Positions 28,085 through 36,001 of a DNA stretch of 64,000 nucleotides are shown here, one piece after another (positions within the stretch are counted from its first letter, which is position 1; every line of letters begins with the position of its first letter). Made by a program: the position numbers and the translations under genes. The DNA lies in the NCBI GenBank assembly GCA_902615325.1, contig CACMOJ010000001.1, positions 186,001-250,000 on the forward strand. Reading direction: 5' to 3'. This stretch comes from an uncultured SAR116 cluster alpha proteobacterium. GTDB lineage: Bacteria; Pseudomonadota; Alphaproteobacteria; Puniceispirillales; Marisalimonadaceae. The notes beneath the pieces are model-generated. The model was given only the letters and a program-made list of their open reading frames with translations, had not been told where the DNA came from and did no database searches.

Positions 28085-28813
28085 TTATATTATCTGTTTA
28101 ACCGCACTTTCATAAATTGCAAGAAAATCTTTAAATTTTAAGCTTGCTCCTCCAATTAACGCTCCATGAACTTCATTTAACTCAAATATTTTAGAACAAT
28201 TTTCTTTATTTACAGACCCTCCATAAATTACCTTTAAATTTTTAATATGAGATAATTCATTCATTATAATTTTATGTACACTAGATATTTCTTCATATTC
28301 TGGGATTTTCCCTGTTCCAATAGCCCAAATTGGTTCATAAGCCACAACTATATTTGAAGTTATATTTTCAGGTATACATTCACGAATTTGACTCTTAATG
28401 AATTGATTTGTTTCCCTTTTATTTTTTACTTCTAGAGACTCACCGACACAAACTATAGGAATAATATTTTTAGATAAGAGTAAATTTGATGCGTTTTTGA
28501 CAAATTGATTTGTTTCATGATGATATTCTCTTCTTTCTGAGTGCCCTACTATACAATATTTACACCCAATATCAGAAATAATTTCAACTGAAACATCTCC
28601 AGTAAAAGCCCCTTTTAATACTGATGAACAAGCCTGAGCCCCAACTTCAATTTTGTAGTCAGAAAGCTTCTCTATTGCAGAATATAATAATGGAAATTGT
28701 GGAAAAATAGCTATTTCAACCCGCCTATCTACTTCTAAATCAGAAATAATATTTTTTAACTTTATAATATCTTCATATTTTAAATTCATTTTCCAGTTTC
28801 CAGCTATTAACAT
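28085..28813 (-). CDS. tpiA: Triosephosphate isomerase
   Basis: TpiA interconverts glyceraldehyde 3-phosphate and dihydroxyacetone phosphate. The catalytic segments are all present: AGNWKMN near the N-terminus, the histidine in IVGHSERR, the glutamate in VAYEPIWAIGTGK with the mobile loop, and YGGSVN near the C-terminus. Length 242 is slightly short but within the family. An AAGG lies about 10 nt before the start. It heads the long minus-strand run and is divergent from the ppiD-like gene across 68 bp. Confidence 0.98.
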   Translation of the reverse strand: MLIAGNWKMNLKYEDIIKLKNIISDLEVDRRVEIAIFPQFPLLYSAIEKLSDYKIEVGAQACSSVLKGAFTGDVSVEIISDIGCKYCIVGHSERREYHHETNQFVKNASNLLLSKNIIPIVCVGESLEVKNKRETNQFIKSQIRECIPENITSNIVVAYEPIWAIGTGKIPEYEEISSVHKIIMNELSHIKNLKVIYGGSVNKENCSKIFELNEVHGALIGGASLKFKDFLAIYESAVKQII

Positions 28814-28844
28814 ATTTTAATCACCTTATTTTATTTATTCAAAA

Positions 28845-28873
28845 TCTTGTAATTCATTAAGTTTTAATATAAT
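28845..28873 (+). promoter_or_regulatory. Predicted sigma-70 type promoter for the ppiD-like gene
   Basis: A consensus -10 box TATAAT sits at 28868-28873, with TCTTGT at 28845-28850 as a -35 candidate at 17-bp spacing. The transcription start would fall at about 28879-28881, at or just before the ATG at 28882, so the mRNA would be leaderless or nearly so. This is a prediction from consensus only. Confidence 0.5.
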
Positions 28874-28881
28874 GAATAACT

Positions 28882-30735
28882 ATGTTAAGAGCATTAAGAA
28901 ATAAATCTCAATCTTTTTTATTTAAAATTTTTCTAGTCTTAATTGTGATTGGATTTGCTGCCTGGGGGGTTGGAGACCTAACAGGTAATAAGCTTCCACC
29001 TATTTTTAAATCTAATGACTTTGAAACTAGTTATGAGCAAATTATAAATGATTTTAATAAATCTAGAGCCACAAATACTGGCTTGATTGATACTAAACTT
29101 GCAATACAAAATGGATTGTTAAATAATGTTCTAATTCAAAGCAAAGCTAAATTAATTCTCAATCAGGAATCTAAATATTTAAATCTTACTGTTCCTAGAT
29201 CAATTTTAAAAAAACAAATCTCAGAAAATGATCAATTTAAAGATAAAACAAACAATAAAAATACATTTTCGGAAAAGAAATTTAAAACTATTTTAAGAAA
29301 TAATAATATTACAGAAAATGAATATATTGAAAATCTAAAGTTGCAGATTTTAAATAATAAAGTTTTTGATCATATCAACAACATAAATGTTTACAATACC
29401 TCCTTTTCAAAAGATTTTTACAAATGGCAAAGTAGACAATTAAATTTAGATTATGTTTTTACGCCCTATATTAAATCAATAGATTATACGTTAGATGAAA
29501 AATTAAAAAAAACATACTTTAATGATAATAAAGACAAATTTAAAATTCCAAAGTTGAGAAACTTTTCATTCATAACATTTAAACCAAACCTTTTTTATGA
29601 AGATTTCACCATAACTAAAGAGCAAATTAAAGATACATATTATGAAAGAATAAATGAATTTAAAACACCTGAAACTAGAAATTATTTTCAAATAATTTTT
29701 AAAACTGAAAAAGAAGCTTACGAATTTTATAAAATTGTTCTTGATAAAGGTAATTTTATTAGTCAAGCAAAAAAATTAAAATTCAATGAAAACGATATTA
29801 AATTTAATGGCGTATCAAGAGATGATTTAACAAAAAATATTAGGGATGTAATATTTAAAACACAATTAAAAGGTTTGCTTCAACCATTTAAAACTGCTTT
29901 TGGTTATCATGTTGTTCAAATAAATCAAATTAAAAATGAACAAATTAAATTAATTAGCGAAGTAAAAAATATTCTTAAAAGAGATTTAATTCATAATTTA
30001 GCGATAGAAAAACTTTATGAAAAAATAGAATTTATTAATGATTTAGCTTTTTCAGGGAATAATTTAAAAGAAATTATTGATTTTTCAAAAATTAAAAATT
30101 TAAAAATAGATAAGAAATTTAATGTTGCTAGAGATGGGTCAATTTTTATTAATTTCAAACAAAAAAAATCTAATTTTAATAAAAAGTTTTTAGATGAAAT
30201 ATGGAAACTTGAAGTTAACGAAGTATCTGAATTATTAGAAATTAATGAAAATGAATTTGTTTTGTTAAATATTGATAGTGAAATTAATGAAAAATTACTA
30301 ACATACGAGGATGCTGAACAACTTGTTTCAGAAAAATTGTTCAAAAAATTACAATTAAAAGATACGATCTCTAAATCAGAAAAAATATTTAAAAATTCAA
30401 ACCCTAAAAGTCTAAAAAAAATATATGGCTTGAAAAGAATTGAAAATGAAAATCTAAGTAAAATTTTTAATAGTTTCATAATCAATTCAATTTTTAAATC
30501 AAATGTTGATGAGTTAAAATCTATAGAGACAACGTCTGGCATTCTCACTTTCAAAATATTTAATGAAAATTTTGGATCAAAAATTGACAAAAAAGTTTTA
30601 GAGCAAATTGATAAAAATTTTAAAGAAAATTTGCTTATGGACATTCAATCTAAGTATTACCAAAATTTTGAAAATTTTCATAAAGTTAAGTCAAATTTTA
30701 AACCATTTGATGATTTGATAAAACTTAATCAATAA
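28882..30735 (+). CDS. ppiD: PpiD/SurA-like membrane-anchored periplasmic peptidyl-prolyl isomerase
   Basis: The protein begins with the PpiD-type start MLRALRNKSQSFLFK and one membrane helix (about residues 14-34), followed by a large exported region. The N-terminal part matches the SurA_N_3 chaperone domain (PRSILKKQISENDQF). A parvulin-like domain lies at about 260-355 and ends in the family-typical GLLQPFKTAFGYHVVQI. The remaining 260 residues are poorly conserved and Lys/Asn/Phe-rich. PpiD acts on proteins emerging from SecYEG. Position divergent from tpiA is typical of alphaproteobacteria, although there trpE usually follows; here ilvA follows convergently with a 2-bp gap. Confidence 0.88.
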   Translation: MLRALRNKSQSFLFKIFLVLIVIGFAAWGVGDLTGNKLPPIFKSNDFETSYEQIINDFNKSRATNTGLIDTKLAIQNGLLNNVLIQSKAKLILNQESKYLNLTVPRSILKKQISENDQFKDKTNNKNTFSEKKFKTILRNNNITENEYIENLKLQILNNKVFDHINNINVYNTSFSKDFYKWQSRQLNLDYVFTPYIKSIDYTLDEKLKKTYFNDNKDKFKIPKLRNFSFITFKPNLFYEDFTITKEQIKDTYYERINEFKTPETRNYFQIIFKTEKEAYEFYKIVLDKGNFISQAKKLKFNENDIKFNGVSRDDLTKNIRDVIFKTQLKGLLQPFKTAFGYHVVQINQIKNEQIKLISEVKNILKRDLIHNLAIEKLYEKIEFINDLAFSGNNLKEIIDFSKIKNLKIDKKFNVARDGSIFINFKQKKSNFNKKFLDEIWKLEVNEVSELLEINENEFVLLNIDSEINEKLLTYEDAEQLVSEKLFKKLQLKDTISKSEKIFKNSNPKSLKKIYGLKRIENENLSKIFNSFIINSIFKSNVDELKSIETTSGILTFKIFNENFGSKIDKKVLEQIDKNFKENLLMDIQSKYYQNFENFHKVKSNFKPFDDLIKLNQ

Positions 30736-30737
30736 TG

Positions 30738-31949
30738 TTAATAATTATCATCTAATACAACAGGGAGACCTTCTTTCTCTATCAAATTAATAATGTTTTT
30801 TAGATGATCTTCATTTTGTGTTTCTATTGTAATATCTAACTTAGCTAAACTTGCAGATAAATCCATAGTAAATCTATTATGTTCAACTTGAAGTACATTA
30901 GCCCCAGAATTAGCACAGATATTTGCAATTATATTCAATTGCCCAGGTTTGTCTGGCATAGTTATGGTCATAGTTGTAATCTGTCTAGCCCTTACTAAAT
31001 CTCTCATTAAAATAGAAGAAATTATCTTCGAGTCTATATTTCCTCCACATAAAATAATACCTACATTACTATTTTTAAATGTTTTTGGATTTTCAATTAT
31101 CGCAGCCAAACCTGCAGCACCTGCTCCTTCAACAACTACCTTTTCATTTAATGCTAACATTGCTATAGCTCGTTCAATTGAAGTGTCTGAAACATAAATA
31201 ACGCTATCTACTTCATCCTTAATATAATCATAAGGAATTGTTCCAATTTCTTTAACAGCAATTCCTTCAGCAATTGTAGAACCACCGCATTTTAATTTTT
31301 TTTTATAGAAAACATTATGAAGAGATGGATAAAATTTTGATTCAACACCGATTATTTTAGTTTTTTTTGATAAGGCACTATTTATTATTGAACATCCTGC
31401 CAATAACCCACCACCACCAACTGGAACTAGTAAATAATCTAATTCTGATATTTGATTTAACATTTCTAAATATATAGTTCCTTGACCTTTGATTACCTCA
31501 GTATCATTGTAAGGGTGCACCTCAATATATCCAAACTTGTCAATAAGTTCATTCACATAATTTTTACTTTCAATAAGGTCACCTCCCTTTAAAAATACAT
31601 TTCCACCAAAATTTTTTGTTCTCCTAATTTTTGTAAAAGGGGTACCTAAAGGCATTACAATATTTGTATCTAGACCTAACTTATTTCCGGAGTATGCTAA
31701 TCCTTGAGCATGATTTCCTGCTGACATTCCAATAACACCCCTTAATTTATCTTTATTAGATAAGGAAAGTAATTTAGAAAGAGCGCCTCTTATTTTGAAT
31801 GAGCCAGTATTTTGTCTGTTTTCGAATTTTATATATATATTACAATTAAAATTTTTAGAAATTAATTCTGAATAAGAAGTCTCAGTAATTCTTAAAAATG
31901 GCTTAATTTTATTATAGGTTGAAAAGATATCTTCAGGTAAAATTTTCAT
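30738..31949 (-). CDS. ilvA: Threonine dehydratase with C-terminal ACT domain
   Basis: This fold-type II PLP enzyme deaminates threonine to 2-oxobutyrate, the first step towards isoleucine. Seen features are the Schiff-base lysine K52 in TGSFKIRGA, GMSAGNHAQGLA, the phosphate-binding PVGGGGLLAGC and a C-terminal ACT-like domain (about 325-400, TITMPDKPGQLNIIANICANSG). The 403-residue length fits the shorter form with one ACT domain, found in both biosynthetic and catabolic enzymes, so its regulation by isoleucine is not certain. It stands alone on the minus strand, with a 221-bp upstream spacer containing a 16-bp palindrome. Confidence 0.93.
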   Translation of the reverse strand: MKILPEDIFSTYNKIKPFLRITETSYSELISKNFNCNIYIKFENRQNTGSFKIRGALSKLLSLSNKDKLRGVIGMSAGNHAQGLAYSGNKLGLDTNIVMPLGTPFTKIRRTKNFGGNVFLKGGDLIESKNYVNELIDKFGYIEVHPYNDTEVIKGQGTIYLEMLNQISELDYLLVPVGGGGLLAGCSIINSALSKKTKIIGVESKFYPSLHNVFYKKKLKCGGSTIAEGIAVKEIGTIPYDYIKDEVDSVIYVSDTSIERAIAMLALNEKVVVEGAGAAGLAAIIENPKTFKNSNVGIILCGGNIDSKIISSILMRDLVRARQITTMTITMPDKPGQLNIIANICANSGANVLQVEHNRFTMDLSASLAKLDITIETQNEDHLKNIINLIEKEGLPVVLDDNY

Positions 31950-32170
31950 ATATTGCTCAAATAAAAGAGTTATAAATCACATTTATATAAAATTTAATAA
32001 TTTACTAGTAAATTGTTAAATATTTTTCTATATAGGTTAGTATATTGATTTTATATTTAAAAGTTTAAAGTATTCATTTACAGTAGTTATAAAATTCAAC
32101 ATTTATAATTAAAATCAAGTTTTATGAATAGATTTTATGAAATATTTAATAAATATTAAATAATTCTATC
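31950..32170. other. Longest gene-free stretch (221 bp), upstream of ilvA and downstream of tRNA-Pro
   Basis: No open frame longer than a dozen codons and no RNA-like G+C-rich segment is visible. It is almost pure A/T and holds the ilvA promoter region on the minus strand (several TATA-like hexamers within 40 bp of the start), a perfect palindrome at 31999-32014 and short AT-only inverted repeats at 32141-32160. I see no clear rho-independent terminator for the tRNA transcript. Confidence 0.6.
31999..32014. promoter_or_regulatory. 16-bp perfect palindrome upstream of ilvA
   Basis: AATTTACTAGTAAATT reads identically on both strands and lies 50-65 bp before the ilvA start codon. Its position suits an operator for a dimeric regulator. 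It is very AT-rich, so chance occurrence is possible, and no regulator can be assigned. Confidence 0.35.
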
Positions 32171-32247
32171 TGGTCGGGTTAGCAGGATTTGAACCTGCGA
32201 CCTTCCGTCCCCCAGACGGATGCGCTACCAAACTGCGCTATAACCCG
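32171..32247 (-). tRNA. tRNA-Pro (anticodon GGG)
   Basis: The minus strand folds into a complete 77-nt tRNA with an encoded CCA end. The acceptor stem CGGGTTA/TAACCCG pairs over all 7 bp, the D arm contains AGCGCAG and TGGTAGCGC, the anticodon stem TCCGT/ACGGA encloses the loop CTGGGGG (anticodon GGG), and the T arm is GCAGG-TTCAAAT-CCTGC. The C at position 1 is typical of proline tRNAs. It starts only 8 bp after the merR stop codon, so it is probably cut from the plsX-fabH-ihfA-merR transcript by RNase P. This neighbourhood is conserved in alphaproteobacteria. Confidence 0.97.
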
Positions 32248-32255
32248 ATACATAT

Positions 32256-32609
32256 TTAATATTTATTAAGAATATTCTTAGCTGACAAAATTAAATTAGA
32301 AGTTTCATAGATTTTTTTTACTAGAATTTCATTATTGTTTTTAAGTTCAGATAATTTATTATCTTTAATGTCTTTATTATCCTTAATGTATTTAATTGCG
32401 CCAGAGATGGTAAAACCTTTATTATGCAATAAATCTTTTATAATTTCTAAATTAACAATATCTTGATTTGAATAATACCTTCTTCCAGTTTGACTTTTTT
32501 TAGGTTTTACAAAATCAAATTTTTTTTCCCAAAATCTAAGTACGTGAGGAGGTATTTTTAATTTCTCTGATACGTTTGAAATTGTGTGATAAGAACTAGT
32601 ATCAGTCAT
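32256..32609 (-). CDS. MerR-family transcriptional regulator
   Basis: The 117 residues consist of a MerR-type winged helix-turn-helix (about residues 5-72: YHTISNVSEKLKIPPHVLRFWEKKF then GRRYYSNQDIVNLEIIKDLL) and a short C-terminal helix. No cysteine metal site is present, so this is not a metal sensor. An orphan MerR gene directly after ihfA and before tRNA-Pro is a standing feature of alphaproteobacterial genomes, but its target is unknown. It lies 2 bp after ihfA. Confidence 0.92.
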   Translation of the reverse strand: MTDTSSYHTISNVSEKLKIPPHVLRFWEKKFDFVKPKKSQTGRRYYSNQDIVNLEIIKDLLHNKGFTISGAIKYIKDNKDIKDNKLSELKNNNEILVKKIYETSNLILSAKNILNKY

Positions 32610-32611
32610 AT

Positions 32612-32896
32612 TTATAAGATTTTATTTTTCATTGATTTTGATGGATAAAATGAAATTACATTTCTTGCTGTTATTTCCTTCTCATCCCCAGTTTTTGGAT
32701 TTCTGCCAAGCCGTGAATTTTTCTTTTTAACAGAAAAAGTCCCAAAATTAGAAATCTTAACATCATTACCGTTTTCAAGAGATAATAATATTTCTTCTAT
32801 AATTTCTTCAAATATTTTAGATGAATCTGAAAGTGAAATTCCAATTTCTAATTGTATTTTTTCTATAAGATCATTTTTAGTCCATGTTTTAGTCAT
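32612..32896 (-). CDS. ihfA: Integration host factor subunit alpha
   Basis: A 94-residue DNA-bending protein of the HU/IHF family. The alpha assignment rests on WTKNDLIEKIQ at the N-terminus, VKISNFGTFSVKKKNSRLGRNPKTG across the DNA-binding arm (with the proline-bearing NPKTG tip) and its place between fabH and merR. No ihfB is seen in the window. It starts 42 bp after fabH. Confidence 0.94.
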   Translation of the reverse strand: MTKTWTKNDLIEKIQLEIGISLSDSSKIFEEIIEEILLSLENGNDVKISNFGTFSVKKKNSRLGRNPKTGDEKEITARNVISFYPSKSMKNKIL

Positions 32897-32938
32897 ATCC
32901 CTATATTAATAAAAATCATTAGGCTTACAAGAAATTTC

Positions 32939-33934
32939 TTAAATTGGTTTACCTACTTTTAAAATCAAAGACCCCCAAGATAGACCTCCACCAATAGCTT
33001 GCAAGGCTAACACATTTCCATTTTTCACTTTTCCTCTTTTAGTTGCAACATCTAAAGCTAATGGAATAGAAGCAGCTGAAGTGTTACCATGATCAGCAAT
33101 AGTACTAATTACTTTATTTGGATTTAATTTGACTTTATTTGATACTGCGTCAAGGATTCTTTGATTGGCTTGATGTGGAATAAGCCAGTCAACTTGACTT
33201 ATATCCTTATTACATTCTTCTAAACAGATTAAAAGAGAAGAAGATAATTTTTCAACAGCATGTCTAAAAACTTCTTTTCCATTCATTCTTAAAAAGCCAA
33301 TGCTTTTACTTTTTGAAACACCTCCATCAGTATTCAAAATATCATAAAAATTACCATTAGTATAAATTTTCGATGCTAAAATACCCCAATCGTCATTTTC
33401 ACAAAATTTAGTTTTTACTTTTTCTTTTTCTAAGATAATGGCTCCAGCACCATCACCAAATAGAACTGCAGTTGATCTATCATTCCAGTCTAATATTTTC
33501 GACATGCTATCAGCACCTATAACCAAGCACTTTTTTCCATGACCATCTTTTAACATTGAAATTCCAACTGTCATTCCATAAATGAAGCCTGCGCAAACTG
33601 CTTGTACATCAAAAGATATAGCACTACATCCTAAGTTTTTTTGAATTTTAGAAGCTGTGGAAGGAAAAGTATTGTCTGGAGTAGTAGTTGCAACGATTAT
33701 TATATCTATATCAATAGGTTTTAATCCAGCATTTAAAATTGCTAATTTAGCAGCGTTAGTTCCTAAATCTGAAGTATATTCATTATTAGCAACAAAATGC
33801 CTAAATTTTATGCCAGTCCTCTTTGTAATCCATTCATCCGAAGTATCTATATATTTAGCTAAGTCATGGTTAGAAGTCTTATTTTTTGGTAAATATGAGC
33901 CAACACCAGTCAATAAAATTTTATCTTTAGACAT
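32939..33934 (-). CDS. fabH: 3-oxoacyl-[ACP] synthase III (KAS III)
   Basis: FabH condenses acetyl-CoA with malonyl-ACP to start fatty acid synthesis. The catalytic triad is present: C114 in QAVCAGFIYG, His in LIPHQANQRI (about 256) and Asn in DHGNTSAAS (about 286). The GGGLSWGSLILK C-terminus is the usual one, and 331 residues is full length. It shares one base with the plsX stop, so it is translationally coupled to phospholipid synthesis. Confidence 0.98.
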   Translation of the reverse strand: MSKDKILLTGVGSYLPKNKTSNHDLAKYIDTSDEWITKRTGIKFRHFVANNEYTSDLGTNAAKLAILNAGLKPIDIDIIIVATTTPDNTFPSTASKIQKNLGCSAISFDVQAVCAGFIYGMTVGISMLKDGHGKKCLVIGADSMSKILDWNDRSTAVLFGDGAGAIILEKEKVKTKFCENDDWGILASKIYTNGNFYDILNTDGGVSKSKSIGFLRMNGKEVFRHAVEKLSSSLLICLEECNKDISQVDWLIPHQANQRILDAVSNKVKLNPNKVISTIADHGNTSAASIPLALDVATKRGKVKNGNVLALQAIGGGLSWGSLILKVGKPI

Positions 33935-34956
33935 TATAAAACCAAATGCTTAGTTGTGATTGACAATTTTTTTTTTAAATCTTCAATAAAATTATATTTT
34001 GCCATATCATAAGCTACTCCAATCGCATTTGCAAAACCAAAAGCGTCAGTTCCTCCATGACTTTTAACAGCAATACCATTTAGACCTAAAAAAACAGCTC
34101 CATTATACTTTCTTGGGTCCATGTGTGCTCTAAACCCCTCAAGAGATTTTTTTGCTAAAAAATAACCAAGCTTAGAAAAAATTGACTTTTTTAGTGATTC
34201 TCTCAATGAATTTGTAAAGAAACTAGCTGTACCTTCTGCTGTTTTTAGGGCTATATTACCTGTAAAACCATCAGTGACAATTACATCGACCAGTCCATCA
34301 GTTATTCTGTCACCCTCTAAGTAGCCACAATAATTTATAATTTTACCTAAACTCTTCAATGAATCTGAAGCATCTCTTAAATAATCAAATCCTTTGATTT
34401 CTTCTTCTCCAACATTAAGCAGCCCGACCCTAGGATTTTTTATACCTATGACTATTTTAGCAAATGCTTGTCCCATTAGAGCAAACTGTATTAAATTATT
34501 TTTATCACATTCAATATTTGCTCCTAAATCAAGCATACAAACTTCGCCCTCTTTCGTTGGAAAACACGCAACAATTGCAGGTCTATTTATACCTGAAATA
34601 GTTTTCAAAAAAAGTTTAGAAAATGCCATTAAAGCGCCTGTATTTCCAGCTGAAACCATTGCATCAGATTTTTTAATTTTTACAGACTTAATAGCAAGTG
34701 CCATGGAAGTATTGGCACCTCTTCTTATTACATTGCTAGGTTTATCGTTGGGTTTAATGAATTCATCTGTATGTATAGTCTCCATATCAAATAAATTTTT
34801 TTTACTTTTAATTAAAGGATCTAAAATTTTTTCATTTCCAAAAAAAATAAATTCTATATCTGGATAGCGGACCTTAGCCTCAGCTGCGCCTTCAACAACA
34901 ATTTCAGGTGCATTATCTCCACCCATAGCATCTAATGATATTTTAATTTTATTCAA
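33934..34956 (-). CDS. plsX: Phosphate acyltransferase PlsX
   Basis: PlsX converts acyl-ACP to acyl-phosphate for glycerophospholipid synthesis. The 340 residues start with SLDAMGGDNAPEIVVEGA and contain RRGANTSMALAI, VSAGNTGALMAFSKL, DLGANIECD and the VDVIVTDGFTGNIALKT segment, all family landmarks. In most alphaproteobacteria rpmF and a DUF177 gene lie nearby upstream; neither is in the 67-bp gap here. A dyad at 34976-34998 lies just upstream of the start codon. Confidence 0.97.
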   Translation of the reverse strand: MNKIKISLDAMGGDNAPEIVVEGAAEAKVRYPDIEFIFFGNEKILDPLIKSKKNLFDMETIHTDEFIKPNDKPSNVIRRGANTSMALAIKSVKIKKSDAMVSAGNTGALMAFSKLFLKTISGINRPAIVACFPTKEGEVCMLDLGANIECDKNNLIQFALMGQAFAKIVIGIKNPRVGLLNVGEEEIKGFDYLRDASDSLKSLGKIINYCGYLEGDRITDGLVDVIVTDGFTGNIALKTAEGTASFFTNSLRESLKKSIFSKLGYFLAKKSLEGFRAHMDPRKYNGAVFLGLNGIAVKSHGGTDAFGFANAIGVAYDMAKYNFIEDLKKKLSITTKHLVL

Positions 34957-34975
34957 AAAAACTCCGAAACTATAT

Positions 34976-34998
34976 TAACTGATGAGTTTTATCAGTTA
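34976..34998. promoter_or_regulatory. Inverted repeat upstream of plsX
   Basis: Arms TAACTGAT (34976-34983) and ATCAGTTA (34991-34998) pair perfectly over 8 bp around a 7-nt loop. It lies 19-42 bp before the plsX start and 25 bp after the chaperone gene's stop. It could be an RNA hairpin in the plsX leader, a weak terminator of the chaperone gene, or an operator; no T-run follows the hairpin on the minus strand. Confidence 0.45.
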
Positions 34999-35023
34999 GA
35001 ATGAAACATTGCAACATAGTATT

Positions 35024-35551
35024 TTACAAATGATCAACTGAAAAATCAAAGTCACCTCTTAGTAATTTTTGGTCCTCAATTAATTCAAGTTTTCTTATTA
35101 CAAAAAAAATGTTTTTTGATAATAATAAAATTAAACTTTTATTTTGGTTATAATTTCTGTAAATGTTATTTTTGAAAGCGGATGCTAAAAAAAATTCATC
35201 CCGTTTTCTAAAAGCTTTAATATAGATTTTTTGCCTACCCATATATGACGAAATTAATTTTTTCATATTGTTAGCCACAGACACATCCCCAGCGCCTAAC
35301 TCTCTTAATGAAAAATCTAGATCTCTAAAGATAGTATCAAATATTTTTTGAGATAACTCTGTTCCATCTTTATCAATTTTTGACAGTCTAAATACAATTA
35401 TAATAGTTATTAAAACAAGCATATCGAACCTACCATCTATTGTGTCAGGAACATCATATTTGGTATAAAAAATTTTATTTCTAGAAAAACTTACAATTTT
35501 CTGATAAAAAACATCTGAGATTTTTTCATATTCTTTTTTTTTAAAAAACAT
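35024..35551 (-). CDS. Ubiquinol-cytochrome c chaperone family protein (CBP3/UQCC1-like)
   Basis: The 175 residues match the Ubiq_cyt_C_chap family, which assists assembly of cytochrome b into the bc1 complex. The diagnostic core is LVLITIIIVFRL (about 45-56), IFRDLDFSLRELGAGDVSV (about 73-91) and KKLISSYMGRQKIYIKA. The gene pairs divergently with bamE, as in many alphaproteobacteria, but here just 3 bp separate the two ATG codons. Its 3' side is 67 bp from plsX. No bc1 genes occur in the window. Confidence 0.87.
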   Translation of the reverse strand: MFFKKKEYEKISDVFYQKIVSFSRNKIFYTKYDVPDTIDGRFDMLVLITIIIVFRLSKIDKDGTELSQKIFDTIFRDLDFSLRELGAGDVSVANNMKKLISSYMGRQKIYIKAFRKRDEFFLASAFKNNIYRNYNQNKSLILLLSKNIFFVIRKLELIEDQKLLRGDFDFSVDHL

Positions 35552-35554
35552 AAA

Positions 35555-36001
35555 ATGACTTTAAAATTTTTAAAACTTAATTTTATATTACTTTTAGTAT
35601 CATGTAGTGTATCTTTTGACAAAGAAATTATAAATTACGGTGCAAATTTAAAATCCTTTGACGAAATTACCATAAATAAAGGTAAAACTTCAAAATCTTT
35701 TATAATCAAGAAACTTGGTCCACCTTCTTTTATAAATCCTTACAATGATAAAAATGTTTTCTATATATCACAGGAAATGGAAAAGGAAATTGGTAAGGTT
35801 AATCAGTTTCAAGAGGCTCATTTTCTCGAAATTTTGTACAATAACAATAATAAAGTAATTGAATTTGAATTCAAAAAACAAAACTTACCAAATAATTTTA
35901 GCTTAAGTGAATTAGATGAGCAATCTATAGCAAATAACAGAACTACATTTAATGTTTTTAAAAATATATTAAGTAACTTAAGAAGGCGTAATGAAAATTA
36001 A
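35555..36001 (+). CDS. bamE: Outer membrane assembly lipoprotein BamE (SmpA/OmlA)
   Basis: BamE is a small lipoprotein of the BAM complex that inserts outer-membrane beta-barrels. The 148 residues begin with a signal peptide (hydrophobic 7-16) and a lipobox LVSC with the lipidated cysteine at C17. The domain contains GKTSKSFIIKKLGPPSF, corresponding to the BamE G-x-T-x2-x3-hydrophobic-G-P-P turn, and YISQEMEKE. The gene is divergent from the chaperone gene by 3 bp and overlaps thiL tail to tail by 4 bp. Confidence 0.88.
   Translation: MTLKFLKLNFILLLVSCSVSFDKEIINYGANLKSFDEITINKGKTSKSFIIKKLGPPSFINPYNDKNVFYISQEMEKEIGKVNQFQEAHFLEILYNNNNKVIEFEFKKQNLPNNFSLSELDEQSIANNRTTFNVFKNILSNLRRRNEN

Noticed and set aside
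30015-30644. A 209-codon open frame on the minus strand inside the ppiD-like gene
   Set aside because: It lies wholly antisense to a gene with a recognisable protein, is a low-complexity Phe/Ser/Leu-rich translation, and has no ribosome-binding site. It is a by-product of AT-rich Lys/Asn codons.
32141-32160. AT-only inverted repeats after the tRNA-Pro as a rho-independent terminator
   Set aside because: The possible stem has no G-C pair and would be too weak; no clear uridine tract follows.
32267-32280. 14-bp palindrome TAAGAATATTCTTA at the end of merR
   Set aside because: It has no loop and no T-run and is within coding sequence; in such AT-rich DNA it is likely chance.
34394-34867. A 157-codon open frame antisense to plsX
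   Set aside because: plsX is unambiguous over this stretch; the antisense frame shows no family motif or start signal.
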